Assembly: GCF_000379945.1 (NCBI RefSeq)
Contig: NZ_KB904124.1
Span: forward strand, 1 to 64,000
Direction of reading: 5' to 3'
Length of the DNA: 64,000 nt
Source of the DNA: Porphyromonas macacae DSM 20710 = JCM 13914
GTDB lineage: Bacteria > Bacteroidota > Bacteroidia > Bacteroidales > Porphyromonadaceae
Shown here: positions 7,960 to 17,444 of the stretch, piece by piece
How the letters are laid out: every line of letters starts with the position of its first letter
Position numbering within the stretch: the first letter of the stretch is position 1
Made by a program: the position numbers and the translations under genes
Notes under the pieces: model-generated
What the model was told of the DNA's origin: nothing
What the model saw: the letters and a program-made list of their open reading frames with translations, nothing else
Database searches by the model: none

Positions 7960-8967
7960 TTATTCGAATTCGAGGATGTTCTCGGCTTCTTTGATAGCCC
8001 TGTCGAGGTGCTTCATCCAAACGGAAAGGATGGCGTCATAGTCTGCCAAGCCTTTCAGCACGCAGTTCTCTATGGGCACCTTATAACCCAACTCGCTGAG
8101 TTGGATGCGCCAGCTCTGTTCTTCAGGCTTTGCCTTGTCGTCCTTGTCGCCGGCCATGTCGTTATTGGCATGATCGCCGGCAATACTCATCATAGGAGCC
8201 AGTTTAATGGAAGATCCGACAGGTAACTGCTTCTTGATATTGGGTATCAGGTAGTTGCCTGCCAGCATATCCAACGCGTCCACTGTGGCTACGAAGAAGT
8301 TTTTGTTTTTGTTTTTCAAGTAGTTTTCAACTTCGTGATACTTGCTGTTGGCATACGAATAGCTGTCTTCGGGGTTTCCATGTCCCATGAAAGCCACACC
8401 GGTACCGGCTTCGACATCTTTTTTGTAGATATTGTACAATGCTTCTCCCACGGCTTCGATGTCTTCTTTTTCATACAACAGAGGCATACCGAAGTAGAGT
8501 TTCTCGGTATGAGGCTTGCCGGCTTCTGCCAAAGCAGCCATATCTTTCTTGAAGTTTTTGATGTAATAGTCCCTGAGCATGATAAATTCTTCGCCTGGGA
8601 TTACGTGCAGAGACTGTACATAAACATTTTTGTAGCCGGCTTTATTGATGGCTTTGAACCATTTATCGGGCGTAGCAAAATATTCTTTCGTCTTGGCACC
8701 CCAACGAGTGATGGTGGTGGTGGAAGTGAAAGAGAGGTAAACATCGGTATTGGGATACTTGGCCTTAAACTTGCTGACCATGGCTTTGAAGGTTGCATGA
8801 GGGGCTTCGTATGTACTGCCGAAAGTTACGAGCAGAAGAGCCGTATCGTTTTTCTTATCGATTTTCGTAAGTTCATTCTGGCTGTCTTTGGGTTCATCGT
8901 CGCTTTTACAAGCGGTAAAAAAGGCTGTCACCGTGAGGGCGAGCAGCAAATAAATCAGTTTCTTCAT
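7960..8967 (-). CDS. cbiK: CbiK-type sirohydrochlorin/tetrapyrrole chelatase, lipoprotein form
   Basis: About 335 residues. The start is taken at 8967 (MKKLIYLLL); another in-frame ATG lies 9 bases upstream. The N-terminus is a lipoprotein signal with lipobox FFTAC (Cys20), so the protein is exported and membrane-anchored, unlike cytosolic cobalt chelatases. Chelatase signatures are present: LLVTFGSTYEAPHATF, the metal-ligand region SLHVIPGEE, GHGNPEDSYSY, and APMMSIAGDHANND. Known relatives are periplasmic CbiK of Desulfovibrio and the haem-binding IhtB lipoprotein of Porphyromonas gingivalis. It lies 35 bases downstream of the TonB receptor, behind a cobalamin riboswitch. The natural metal and porphyrin remain open. 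Confidence 0.9.
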   Translation of the reverse strand: MKKLIYLLLALTVTAFFTACKSDDEPKDSQNELTKIDKKNDTALLLVTFGSTYEAPHATFKAMVSKFKAKYPNTDVYLSFTSTTTITRWGAKTKEYFATPDKWFKAINKAGYKNVYVQSLHVIPGEEFIMLRDYYIKNFKKDMAALAEAGKPHTEKLYFGMPLLYEKEDIEAVGEALYNIYKKDVEAGTGVAFMGHGNPEDSYSYANSKYHEVENYLKNKNKNFFVATVDALDMLAGNYLIPNIKKQLPVGSSIKLAPMMSIAGDHANNDMAGDKDDKAKPEEQSWRIQLSELGYKVPIENCVLKGLADYDAILSVWMKHLDRAIKEAENILEFE

Positions 8968-9002
8968 GTGGATCATTATTAAAAAATTATACGCTCAAAG
9001 AA

Positions 9003-11093
9003 TTATTTCCATTGATTGAAGTTTACGGCCACACTGACGTAGAAAGTGCGCCCGGGGGTATTGGAAGCATAGGGCAGGCCGTAAGGCTTCGTTTCTTTAT
9101 AGTCGAACAGGTTGTCTACTCCGGCATGTGCCGTAATGCCCCACTGCCGTCCGAACTTCAATCTGTGCGAAGAGTCGATGCGCCAGGTCATATAACCGTC
9201 GGCATGCCCGTAGTTATAACTGTATTTTTGACTTTGGGCACGGCCGAAGAGCGATATGCCGGGCGTGTATGTGCCGCCGTTTTTCAATTTAAGCGCCTTA
9301 CCTGTCCAGGCTGCACGCCACGTGCCGCGGTGTTTAACGCTGCCTTCCAGCATGTGGTATACGCGCTCGTTGTCGTCGTTGATGAAATGTCCGTCGGCAT
9401 ACAGGAAGCTGTAAGCAGCTCCAAGTGTCCAGCGGGGAGAGATACGGTAACTGAAATCTACATCCGCTCCGCGACTCAAAGCCTCTTCCATATTCTTGTA
9501 CTGCATACGTTTGTCTATGCCTCGCACATAATCCAGTTTTTCACGAGGCACCTCCACCAGTGCAATCATATTTTTGATGCTGTTGTAAAAGAGTGTGACC
9601 GAGCTTTTGAACGGCCCCTGTTTGTAGTCGGCGCTCAGGGAGAAGAAATTGCTATGCTCGGGTCTCAGATCGGTGTTTCCTGTGTAAAGGCGCATATTGG
9701 CAGCCATAAAACGCTCGTAGTGATAATAGAGCTCTTTGATACCGGGCACCTTGAAGCCCCGGGCGTAAGTGCCGCTGAGCGTCCACGCTCCTTTCCGGTA
9801 GAGCAATGTAGCCTTGGGAGCAAAATCCAAACCGAACTCTTTGTGGGTTACAAAGCGTACCCCCGGTGTCAAGAAAAGGGATTGTGAAACCTGCCACTCG
9901 TCCTGAGCATATGCTGCCAGCGTATAAGCATCGGCATGTTTGGAGCGCAGGCGATAGGGCGCATCCAGCCAGTCATTGATAAACTCTACACCGGCGCTGA
10001 TACGATGACTTTTCAAATCATGTACTCCTTTCAGATGTGCGGTGAACCGTTGCTGACGGCTTTGTCGTGATACGTCGCCTTTCTCATAAATGGGATGCAA
10101 CAGATTTCCGTCTTCGTCTACGTACTCTTCCTGAGTCAGCGTTGTGTAAACGTGATAGTAGTCGTTGAGGTCATAGGCAAAGTCGAGGGTGTACTGTATC
10201 CTGTCATTCGGGGCGAATTGCAGACCGGTACGTGCTCCCCAGGTGCGGTAACGCATATTGAAATTGCTCCACTGCGGGTTGCCGGTAGGGCGATACATAT
10301 TCTTCCCGTACCATTCACCGCCGGCATAGACGGACCAGCGGGCATTGAAATCATAGCGGAATAGCTGTTCGACTGTCCAGTTCGAATAGCGATTGGCAGT
10401 CTTGGTAACGGAGTTTTCGACAACTTTTTTCTTAAACCACTCCTGCGTTGTGTTTTGCCAGCCGTCGGAGTGTCTGAAAGAAAAAGAGGTCTCACTGCTC
10501 AGGTTAGAGCCCATGAAAGCAATTTGATTATACTGCTGCACATCGCCGTAAGAACCGGTACGGGTGGAGTTTTCGATTTTGAAAGGAGCCTGATTGCGGT
10601 TGGTGATGATATTGATAACGCCGGCCATGGCATCCGATCCGTAGAGCGAGGAGGCTGCCCCTTTCACTATCTCGATACGGCGGATTGACTCGGTGGGGAT
10701 CTTGCCGAGGTCGTTCTGCCCGCCCTGATCGCCATGAAGACGTTTGCCGTCCACCAGAATGAGAATATATTTATTGCTAAAACCTCCGAGAGTAATGCCC
10801 GAGCCCATGTCGGAAGGTGAAAAATCGAAAGCGGGACTGAGCATGGAAAGAATTTCCTCCGCCGTACGCCCTTGCAAAGCCTCTATCTGAGTGCGCGTGA
10901 TAACCTCGGTACGTACCGGAGCCTTATCGGAGTGATGCAACGTGCCTGTGCCGGTAACGACCACTTCCTGAAGCTCCAAATGCTGTTGAACTTGTGTCGT
11001 ATCGGAGCGAGAAGTTTGCGCAAAAGAAGATGTGCAAACGGAAAATACGATCCCGGTCAAAAGACAGGGAATATAACGGAGCGAGCAACTCAT
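9003..11093 (-). CDS. TonB-dependent outer-membrane receptor (BtuB-like), under a cobalamin riboswitch
   Basis: 696 residues: signal peptide (about 1-25), a TonB box in LQEVVVTGTG, a plug domain (about 45-155) with GRTAEEILSMLSP and IRRIEIVKGAASSLYGSDA, and a 22-strand-type barrel to the C-terminus, which ends in YVSVAVNFNQWK rather than a plain terminal Phe. The 5' leader contains a class-II-type B12 riboswitch, so cobalamin or a related corrinoid is the most likely cargo. The alternative is haem, because the downstream CbiK lipoprotein resembles P. gingivalis IhtB and its partner IhtA is a TonB receptor. Confidence 0.9.
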   Translation of the reverse strand: MSCSLRYIPCLLTGIVFSVCTSSFAQTSRSDTTQVQQHLELQEVVVTGTGTLHHSDKAPVRTEVITRTQIEALQGRTAEEILSMLSPAFDFSPSDMGSGITLGGFSNKYILILVDGKRLHGDQGGQNDLGKIPTESIRRIEIVKGAASSLYGSDAMAGVINIITNRNQAPFKIENSTRTGSYGDVQQYNQIAFMGSNLSSETSFSFRHSDGWQNTTQEWFKKKVVENSVTKTANRYSNWTVEQLFRYDFNARWSVYAGGEWYGKNMYRPTGNPQWSNFNMRYRTWGARTGLQFAPNDRIQYTLDFAYDLNDYYHVYTTLTQEEYVDEDGNLLHPIYEKGDVSRQSRQQRFTAHLKGVHDLKSHRISAGVEFINDWLDAPYRLRSKHADAYTLAAYAQDEWQVSQSLFLTPGVRFVTHKEFGLDFAPKATLLYRKGAWTLSGTYARGFKVPGIKELYYHYERFMAANMRLYTGNTDLRPEHSNFFSLSADYKQGPFKSSVTLFYNSIKNMIALVEVPREKLDYVRGIDKRMQYKNMEEALSRGADVDFSYRISPRWTLGAAYSFLYADGHFINDDNERVYHMLEGSVKHRGTWRAAWTGKALKLKNGGTYTPGISLFGRAQSQKYSYNYGHADGYMTWRIDSSHRLKFGRQWGITAHAGVDNLFDYKETKPYGLPYASNTPGRTFYVSVAVNFNQWK

Positions 11094-11311
11094 GTTATCA
11101 ATATCTTAAACAGAAGGGAAATTGTTCGTGCCATAGCGAGAGAAAAAGATCTTCAATCGTCGAGCGGTGAAAACCCATTGAAACCGGGATTCCTTATGCC
11201 GCAAATATCCCCATTCATATACGCCGGGACATTTCAAATCTTTTTTACTGAAGTCTGACCACGAGGCTTCCTGCAACTTCTTCTCCTGGAAGTTTAAGTT
11301 TTTACGTTTAA

Positions 11312-11500
11312 GTGTTTGTCTGCGGCAGGTCTTCCGACTCTTTCCCTTCATTCGCCCGCCTTCCCATGATATAGCGACCACAGTGGCACCAAGAATCGGC
11401 AAATAAATTGGCAGGAAATTACGGCTGCAGGAACAGCTCCGGATTTACACCGGATTCCCTTACATATACTGCCTGAAAGAACAGTATATTACCTTGACAC
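11312..11500 (-). promoter_or_regulatory. Cobalamin (AdoCbl) riboswitch
   Basis: On the minus strand the leader has the expected elements in order: GGGAATCCGGTGTAAATCCGG, GAGCTGTTCCTGCAGCCGTA, the B12 box GGTGCCACTG (complement of 11381-11390), and the closing AGTCGGAAGACCTGCC. AGTGT near 11498 and ACACT near 11312 can form the closing P1 helix. It begins immediately after a TATCTTTG promoter element. The family normally lowers expression when cobalamin is plentiful. The start codon is about 218 bases further downstream. Confidence 0.95.
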
Positions 11501-11502
11501 TA

Positions 11503-11510
11503 CAAAGATA
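11503..11510 (-). promoter_or_regulatory. Bacteroidota-type -7 promoter element for the riboswitch operon
   Basis: TATCTTTG on the minus strand matches the TAnnTTTG -7 consensus of the phylum. Transcription from it would begin within the first riboswitch helix, which fits. No clear -33 TTTG is visible. Confidence 0.6.
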
Positions 11511-11590
11511 TGGATATATTTCCATATTACCCCACCCCACGACTGATACTCTTAACTTTGCGAAAGAGGCTGTATGAAAAGAGGCGCAGC

Positions 11591-11872
11591 TTAATAACAG
11601 GCGCTTAAATCGAGAGTCCAATGCGGATGATGGGTGAGCAAGCGGTTAAGGTGTTCGATGGTTGCCGGCTGAGCAGTATCCGGAGGTAAACCGGTTTTTC
11701 CACAGGCTGTAGGATAAAGACAGGCTGTACCTGATAAGAAGATGGTTTTCTCTGTTTCCGAAATAAACGGAGTCAATTCGAAACGTCCGGGCGAGGTGGG
11801 TGTGACAAGCACATTCTTAGCCCGGCAGCCTTGTACGCACAAGTAGTGCATGGTATAGCGCGTCGGTTTCAT
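11591..11872 (-). CDS. Small conserved-looking hypothetical protein downstream of the DUF4296 lipoprotein
   Basis: 93 residues, no membrane segment or signal peptide. It begins 10 bases after the DUF4296 gene on the same strand, as an operon partner would. The MHYLCVQGCRAKNVLVTPTS start and the ETEKTIFLSGT segment resemble short proteins often found next to DUF4296 in Bacteroidales. Their beta-strand pattern vaguely recalls the N-terminus of amidohydrolases. Function unknown. The region 11511-11590 below it holds nothing I recognise. Confidence 0.6.
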   Translation of the reverse strand: MKPTRYTMHYLCVQGCRAKNVLVTPTSPGRFELTPFISETEKTIFLSGTACLYPTACGKTGLPPDTAQPATIEHLNRLLTHHPHWTLDLSACY

Positions 11873-11882
11873 TTCTTTTTTA

Positions 11883-12821
11883 TTACTCTAAAGACGTCTC
11901 GTCGGCGATCTTCTCTTTTTCTTCTGTCTCCCTGTCGTCAATCGCTTCTTTTTCAAATTTTTCTTTCCCTTCTTTCGTGGTCTTTTTCTCTTTCACATTT
12001 TCTTTCACGGCAGGGGTATAGCGCACAACGGCGAAGCTGTCCACCAAGATGCGGTGTGCCGAATCCGGTATCTTCCGGTTTACGGAATCCAACCCCGAGA
12101 TGTAGGTATTGCTTCGGAGAAAAGCTTTTATACGTAAGGCTTTACGGTCTTGGGGAACGGTTTGGGAAAGCTCGAACAGGCCATTCCTCAGGATGCGGAT
12201 TTCTTTGCTCAGGCTCGTGCTGTCGTCCAGATCCATGATGAGATTCAGTTTCAGGTCTGTTTTATTTTTAAGAGAAAGACCGTGTATTCTTGTCGTGAGG
12301 CGGAACTCGGTATCGGGTTCCGGTGATGTCGTTAAATCCAGTTGTGCAAAGTGATTGATCTGCTCATGTTCAGGGGCAAACCAGAGCAAAACGTTTTTTA
12401 AGAAGTTAACGGAGTCTTTGTCGTATTGTTCTATTGCATTATCCGACTTTGTTTTTTCCGCTTCTCTTTCCGCCAGCAATTGTTCTATCTGTTTCAGGGA
12501 ATCTCTCACCATTTGCGTATATACCACCTGCGACTTGATTTTGTATCGAGTGTACCAGACGAGAGTGCTGTCATAATCGCGCTGGGTTACGCCGTGACGG
12601 GCGAAGAGGTCATCGTATATTGCCTGGCGGGTTGAATCCGGTAGCTCATACCCTCTGCTCTGTATCAGACTGCGTGTGATGGCCAGGTCCATCATCACTT
12701 CTCTTGTTTGTTTGGGGCTCAGCTTATTCCAGCTGCGTTTTTTGCATCCGCTAATAAATAAAGCGTTTAGCAGGCATAAAACGGAGATGATGAATAACGA
12801 GCGAACAGAAACTGTACGCAT
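11883..12821 (-). CDS. DUF4296-domain lipoprotein
   Basis: 312 residues with a lipoprotein signal peptide and lipobox FISGC (Cys26). The DUF4296 region follows (about 30-130): LSPKQTREVMMDLAITRSLI, then RHGVTQRDYDSTLVWYTRY. This helical domain is known from Bacteroidota secreted proteins of unknown role. The C-terminal end is strongly charged and low in complexity (about 275-312, Lys/Glu runs). It follows lspA in the conserved ileS-dksA-lspA-DUF4296 order; lspA would process its own neighbour. Confidence 0.85.
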   Translation of the reverse strand: MRTVSVRSLFIISVLCLLNALFISGCKKRSWNKLSPKQTREVMMDLAITRSLIQSRGYELPDSTRQAIYDDLFARHGVTQRDYDSTLVWYTRYKIKSQVVYTQMVRDSLKQIEQLLAEREAEKTKSDNAIEQYDKDSVNFLKNVLLWFAPEHEQINHFAQLDLTTSPEPDTEFRLTTRIHGLSLKNKTDLKLNLIMDLDDSTSLSKEIRILRNGLFELSQTVPQDRKALRIKAFLRSNTYISGLDSVNRKIPDSAHRILVDSFAVVRYTPAVKENVKEKKTTKEGKEKFEKEAIDDRETEEKEKIADETSLE

Positions 12822-12899
12822 AACCTTGTCTGATATTTAGTAATGAAATAAAGAAGCCTTGACGTGCACCCTTATTGTCTTTGAACGTTTCCCTGTCTT

Positions 12900-13571
12900 T
12901 TACAGTATATCTGTGGGCCCGGTTGTTTGCCTGTTCCGGTGCAAAACCGAATCCAAAGCCCGGCTCAAAGTATGCGGATAGAAAAGAATCAACGCAATCA
13001 GTCCCACGGAGATGCAGGCATCGGCAAAATTGAATACCGGACTGAAGAAAACGAACTGTTCGCCGGCTTTCCACGGGAACCATGAAGGATAGGTGGTTTG
13101 TATGATCGGGAAGTAGAACATGTCCACTACTTTCCCGTGAAACCACGATGCATACCCCGTACCCGGTGCAACCCATTGAGCTACCTGCCCTACACTGCTG
13201 CTGAAACAGGCTCCATAGAAAATGGAATCTAAAATATTTCCGATACCTCCTGCCACAATCAAAGCCAGAGTGGCAATAAAGCTCGTTTTGAATTTATTCT
13301 GCTTGACAAGCACAAAAACGAACCATGCTGCCACCGACATGGCAATGATACGAAAAACCGTAAGAAAAAGTTTGCTGCCCAGTTTGATGCCGTATGCCAT
13401 ACCCTCATTTTCCAGAAAGTAGATCTTGAACCATGGCAGAATATTATACATCTGATGCTCGACCATGTGAGTTTTGATCCAGATCTTAATCAATTGGTCT
13501 GTCAAAAGTAAGAGCACGACAAGCCCGGCAGCGATGAAACCCTGCTTACGCCTATGTTTTTTCAGTGTCAT
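12900..13571 (-). CDS. lspA: Lipoprotein signal peptidase II
   Basis: 223 residues, four transmembrane helices. Both catalytic aspartates are present: Asp115 in GNILDSIFYG and Asp184 in FNFADACISVG. Longer than the enterobacterial enzyme because of an insertion between the third and fourth helices (about 120-165), usual for Bacteroidota. Family knowledge: cleaves diacylglyceryl prolipoproteins in the inner membrane. Its start abuts the dksA-like stop directly, so translation is probably coupled. Confidence 0.95.
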   Translation of the reverse strand: MTLKKHRRKQGFIAAGLVVLLLLTDQLIKIWIKTHMVEHQMYNILPWFKIYFLENEGMAYGIKLGSKLFLTVFRIIAMSVAAWFVFVLVKQNKFKTSFIATLALIVAGGIGNILDSIFYGACFSSSVGQVAQWVAPGTGYASWFHGKVVDMFYFPIIQTTYPSWFPWKAGEQFVFFSPVFNFADACISVGLIALILFYPHTLSRALDSVLHRNRQTTGPTDIL

Positions 13572-13958
13572 TTATTTCTTTTCATTTAGCTTTGCCTCGA
13601 TGCTCAATGTGGCATGGGGCACTGCACGCAGACGCTCTTTCGGTATCAGTTTGCCTGTTTCCCGGCAAACGCCATACGTTTTATTCTCAATGCGTATCAG
13701 AGCGGCTTGCAAGTTTTGAATGAACTTGGAGAGACGCTGCGCCATTTTGCCGGCCTCTTCTTTGCTCAATGTAGCTGCCCCCTCTTCCAGCAGTTTGAAG
13801 GTGGGCGATGTATCCATCACATCGTTTCCACTGTTGTTGCTGGCTCCCGCACGCAATTGATCATAGTCTCTTTTCGCCTGATCCAATTTTTTCAGGATTA
13901 TCTCACGAAACTCTGCCAGTTCTTCGTCAGAGTAGCGTATTACTTTTTCTTCGCTCAT
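13572..13958 (-). CDS. TraR/DksA-family protein with an incomplete zinc-finger motif
   Basis: 128 residues: a helical hairpin (about 10-95) followed by the DksA C-terminal motif YGVCRETGKLIPKERLRAVPHA. Only one Cys is present (near 101), so the C4 zinc site of E. coli DksA is lost; this is typical of the Bacteroidota form. Family knowledge: binds the RNA polymerase secondary channel with or without ppGpp. It lies between ileS and lspA in a conserved block with very short gaps. Confidence 0.87.
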   Translation of the reverse strand: MSEEKVIRYSDEELAEFREIILKKLDQAKRDYDQLRAGASNNSGNDVMDTSPTFKLLEEGAATLSKEEAGKMAQRLSKFIQNLQAALIRIENKTYGVCRETGKLIPKERLRAVPHATLSIEAKLNEKK

Positions 13959-14000
13959 AGTATCCTCTTTTTACTAAGGTTGTCGATATGGATGAATACC

Positions 14001-17000
14001 TTATCTCTTGCAGATGTTTACCCTCAGTACAAAGTCATCCATATCCAGCTCTGCACCTTCGGTTAATGAAACTTCTGCGGTTAATTGGTCTGCCTGCACT
14101 TCGCGGCAGATATAGTCACGGTATCCTTCGATAACCGGGTTCATAATTTCACTGTTTGCTATGGTCAGCATGATACGATCGCTAACTTCATAGCCGTTCT
14201 GCTTACGCAGATTTTGTATACGGTTTACCAACTCGCGTGCCAACCCTTCATGACGAAGACTCTCTGTAACCGTAATGTCCAGAGCCACAGTCAAGGCTCC
14301 TTCGTTTGCTACCAGCCAACCCGGTATGTCTTCGCTCACGATTTCCACATCGTCTCTGTTTACTTCGGCTTCCGTTCCGCCGACCGTCAGTTTGATGCTT
14401 CCGTTGCGTTCCAGCATATTTATCTGTTCCTGGCTCATTTGGTTAATGGCTTCGGCCAGCAATTTCATAATTTTCCCGTAGCGCGGCCCCAGCTTCTTGA
14501 AATCCGGTTTGATGCGTTTTACCAGCATTCCTTCCGAGTCGTCCACGAAGCGCAACTCTTTTACGTTCACTTCGTTCATGATCAGCCCACGGACGGGTTC
14601 GATGGCATTGCGCTGCTCTTCGTCGAGGATCGGTATCATGATGGCTTGCAGCGGCTGCCTTACCTTGATATTTACCTTACGGCGCAGAGCCAGAATCATG
14701 GATGAAACGGTCTGTGCCATAGCCATGCTGCGCTCCAGCTTCAGGTCGATCAATGATTGTTCGGCTTTCGGGAAAAGGGAAAGATGCACACTGGCATCGC
14801 ATCCTTTGCAACTGCCCAACAAGTCGCGGTAGAGCCGGTCTGCATAGAACGGCGCTATCGGTGCCATCAGTTTAGCCACGGTGAGCAGACAGGTGTAGAG
14901 GGTCTGGTAGGCCGAAAGTTTGTCTTCGGTCATTTCTCCGCCCCAGAAACGGCGGCGTGAGAGACGTACGTACCAGTTGCTCAACTGCTCTGTAACGAAG
15001 TCGCTGATAGCCCGTCCGGCTCTTGTGGGTTCGTAGTTGTCGAACTGTGTGTCGACTTCCCGGATGAGAGAGTTTAAGGTAGAGAGTATCCAGCGGTCTA
15101 TTTCCGGTCTCCGGGCATGCTCAACCTGCTTCTCGATGGCATTGAAGCCGTCCAGATTGGCATACAGGGCGAAGAACTGATAGGTGTTGTACAACGTACC
15201 GAACAGTTTGCGTACCACCTCTTCCACTCCGTCGAGGTCGAACTTCAGATTGTCCCACGGGGAAGAATTGGTGATCATATACCAGCGCAGGGGGTCCGAG
15301 CCGTATTTGTCGATTGTGGCAAACGGATCGATGGCATTGCCCAATCGTTTGCTCATCTTGTTACCGTTCTTGTCGAGCACCAGACCGTTGCTGATAACAT
15401 TCTTGAATGCCGTGCTGTCCGATACCATGGTGGCGATGGCGTGCAGCGTGAAGAACCAGCCGCGTGTCTGGTCTACCCCCTCGGCAATGAAATCTGCGGG
15501 GAAGTAAGTGCCCGAGTCTATCAATTCTTTGTTTTCGAACGGATAGTGCAGCTGTGCATAAGGCATGGCACCCGAGTCGAACCAGACGTCTATCAGGTCG
15601 GTTTCGCGCTTCATCGGTTTGCCTCCCGGCGAAAGCAGCGTGATGTTATCCACGTAGGGTCTGTGCAAATCTATGCGGTCGTAATTCTCTTTGGTGAAGA
15701 CATTCGGCTCGAAGCCTTCATACGGATTCTTTTCCATGAGACCGGCCTTTACTGCACGCTCTATTTCGTTGTAAAGTTCTTCCACGGAGCCGATACAGAT
15801 TTCTTCCTGTCCGTCTTCCGTTCGCCAGATAGGTAACGGCGTACCCCAGTATCTGCTTCGGCTGAGGTTCCAGTCCTGAAGATTTTCCAGCCATTTTCCG
15901 AAGCGCCCGGAGCCGGTACTTTCGGGCTTCCAGTTGATCGTTTTGTTCAGTTCGATCATACGCTCCCGGCAGGCCGTGCTGCGGATAAACCAGCTGTCCA
16001 TCGGATAATAGAGTACGGGTTTGTCCGTACGCCAGCAGTGCGGATAGTTGTGTGTATGTTTCTCTATGCGGAATACGCGGTTTTGCATCTTTAGCATAAC
16101 GCTCAGCTCCACGTCGAGCGTTTCGTCGCTTTCCTCTTTTTTCGGATCGTAAGCATTCTTTACGTATTTGCCTGCATACACATCGTATAGCGGAACGTCC
16201 ACCCGCTCTCTGAGGAATTTCGAATCCAGATCCTTGATGCGGAAGAAGCGTCCTTTGAGGTCTACCATCGGACGTTCGTTGCCGTCTTTGTCTATCATTA
16301 ACAGTCCCGGTACGCCGAATTGCTTGGCCACGCGGTTGTCGTCCGCACCGAATGTAGGTGCGATGTGTACGATGCCCGTACCGTCGTCCGTGGTCACGAA
16401 ATCGCCGCTTATGACGCGAAAAGCCCCTTCACCCGGGTTTACCCAGGGGATGAGTTGCTCATACGCCATACCCACAAGCTCCGATCCTTTCCAGCGTCCG
16501 GTAATCACATACGGTATCTGTTTGTCACCCTTCTTATAATTATTCAGAGCCTCTTCGCCTTCATATTTCGCATCGAAGAGTGTATGTAACAGCGGTTCGC
16601 CCATAACGGCTGTCATGGCTAAACCGGTGTAAGGATTGTAAGTGCGAACGGCAACGTAGTCTATGCCCGGCCCCACGCAGAGAGCGGTATTGGAGGGCAG
16701 AGTCCACGGGGTGGTCGTCCATGCCAGAAAAAAGGCGTCGCCCCAGCCTGTCATTTCGGGTTTCGGCTCACGTATTAAAAACTGTGCCGTACAGGTGGTA
16801 TCTTTTACATCGCGGTAACAACCCGGCTGGTTCAACTCGTGAGAGCTGAGGCCTGTTCCCGCTGCAGGGCTGTATGGCTGTATGGTATAGCCCTTATAGA
16901 GCAATCCTTTGTTGTAGATTTGTTTGAGCAGATACCACAGCGTTTCGATGTAACGGTTGTCGTAGGTGATGTAAGGGTCGTCCATATCCACCCAGTAGCC

Positions 17001-17420
17001 CATCTTCTGTGTCAGTTGCACCCACTCCTTGGTGTATTTCATCACATCCTGACGGCAGGCCTCATTGTACTGATCCACCGAAATGTTTTTGCCGATATCT
17101 TCCTTGGTGATGCCTAATGTCTTTTCCACACCCAACTCTACGGGCAGGCCGTGCGTATCCCATCCGGCTTTGCGTTTGACCAAAAAGCCTTTCATCGTCT
17201 TGTAGCGGCAGACCGTGTCTTTCAGCGTACGCGCCATTACGTGGTGAATACCCGGCATACCGTTGGCTGAGGGCGGTCCCTCGTAAAAAACAAATGACGG
17301 GGCATCTTCGCGCAGCTTCAAGCTCTCTCTAAACAGATCTTCTGCAGTCCACAGACGTAGTATCTCTTCGTTCACTTCCGACATGTTCAGTCGGTTATAT
17401 TCCGGAAATTTTCGGCTCAT
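14001..17420 (-). CDS. ileS: Isoleucyl-tRNA synthetase
   Basis: 1139 residues, the usual size for the Bacteroidota/eukaryote-like type. The class I HIGH motif appears as GIHH in PSANGMPGIHHVMARTLKD near residue 55, and KMSKR in GNKMSKRLGNAIDPF near 685. The editing domain (about 200-420) and C-terminal anticodon-binding domain (from about 700) are full length. First gene of the ileS-dksA-lspA-DUF4296 block. A TAGATTTG promoter element sits 16 bases before the start codon. Confidence 0.97.
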   Translation of the reverse strand: MSRKFPEYNRLNMSEVNEEILRLWTAEDLFRESLKLREDAPSFVFYEGPPSANGMPGIHHVMARTLKDTVCRYKTMKGFLVKRKAGWDTHGLPVELGVEKTLGITKEDIGKNISVDQYNEACRQDVMKYTKEWVQLTQKMGYWVDMDDPYITYDNRYIETLWYLLKQIYNKGLLYKGYTIQPYSPAAGTGLSSHELNQPGCYRDVKDTTCTAQFLIREPKPEMTGWGDAFFLAWTTTPWTLPSNTALCVGPGIDYVAVRTYNPYTGLAMTAVMGEPLLHTLFDAKYEGEEALNNYKKGDKQIPYVITGRWKGSELVGMAYEQLIPWVNPGEGAFRVISGDFVTTDDGTGIVHIAPTFGADDNRVAKQFGVPGLLMIDKDGNERPMVDLKGRFFRIKDLDSKFLRERVDVPLYDVYAGKYVKNAYDPKKEESDETLDVELSVMLKMQNRVFRIEKHTHNYPHCWRTDKPVLYYPMDSWFIRSTACRERMIELNKTINWKPESTGSGRFGKWLENLQDWNLSRSRYWGTPLPIWRTEDGQEEICIGSVEELYNEIERAVKAGLMEKNPYEGFEPNVFTKENYDRIDLHRPYVDNITLLSPGGKPMKRETDLIDVWFDSGAMPYAQLHYPFENKELIDSGTYFPADFIAEGVDQTRGWFFTLHAIATMVSDSTAFKNVISNGLVLDKNGNKMSKRLGNAIDPFATIDKYGSDPLRWYMITNSSPWDNLKFDLDGVEEVVRKLFGTLYNTYQFFALYANLDGFNAIEKQVEHARRPEIDRWILSTLNSLIREVDTQFDNYEPTRAGRAISDFVTEQLSNWYVRLSRRRFWGGEMTEDKLSAYQTLYTCLLTVAKLMAPIAPFYADRLYRDLLGSCKGCDASVHLSLFPKAEQSLIDLKLERSMAMAQTVSSMILALRRKVNIKVRQPLQAIMIPILDEEQRNAIEPVRGLIMNEVNVKELRFVDDSEGMLVKRIKPDFKKLGPRYGKIMKLLAEAINQMSQEQINMLERNGSIKLTVGGTEAEVNRDDVEIVSEDIPGWLVANEGALTVALDITVTESLRHEGLARELVNRIQNLRKQNGYEVSDRIMLTIANSEIMNPVIEGYRDYICREVQADQLTAEVSLTEGAELDMDDFVLRVNICKR

Positions 17421-17436
17421 CGTTGTTCTTTTTTCG

Positions 17437-17444
17437 CAAATCTA
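17437..17444 (-). promoter_or_regulatory. -7 promoter element for ileS operon
   Basis: TAGATTTG on the minus strand matches TAnnTTTG; it would give a very short leader of about 10 bases before ileS. No T-box-like structure is visible upstream of ileS. Confidence 0.5.

Noticed and set aside
11106-11402. 98-residue minus-strand frame upstream of the TonB receptor
   Set aside because: It runs through the cobalamin riboswitch and is not a protein gene.
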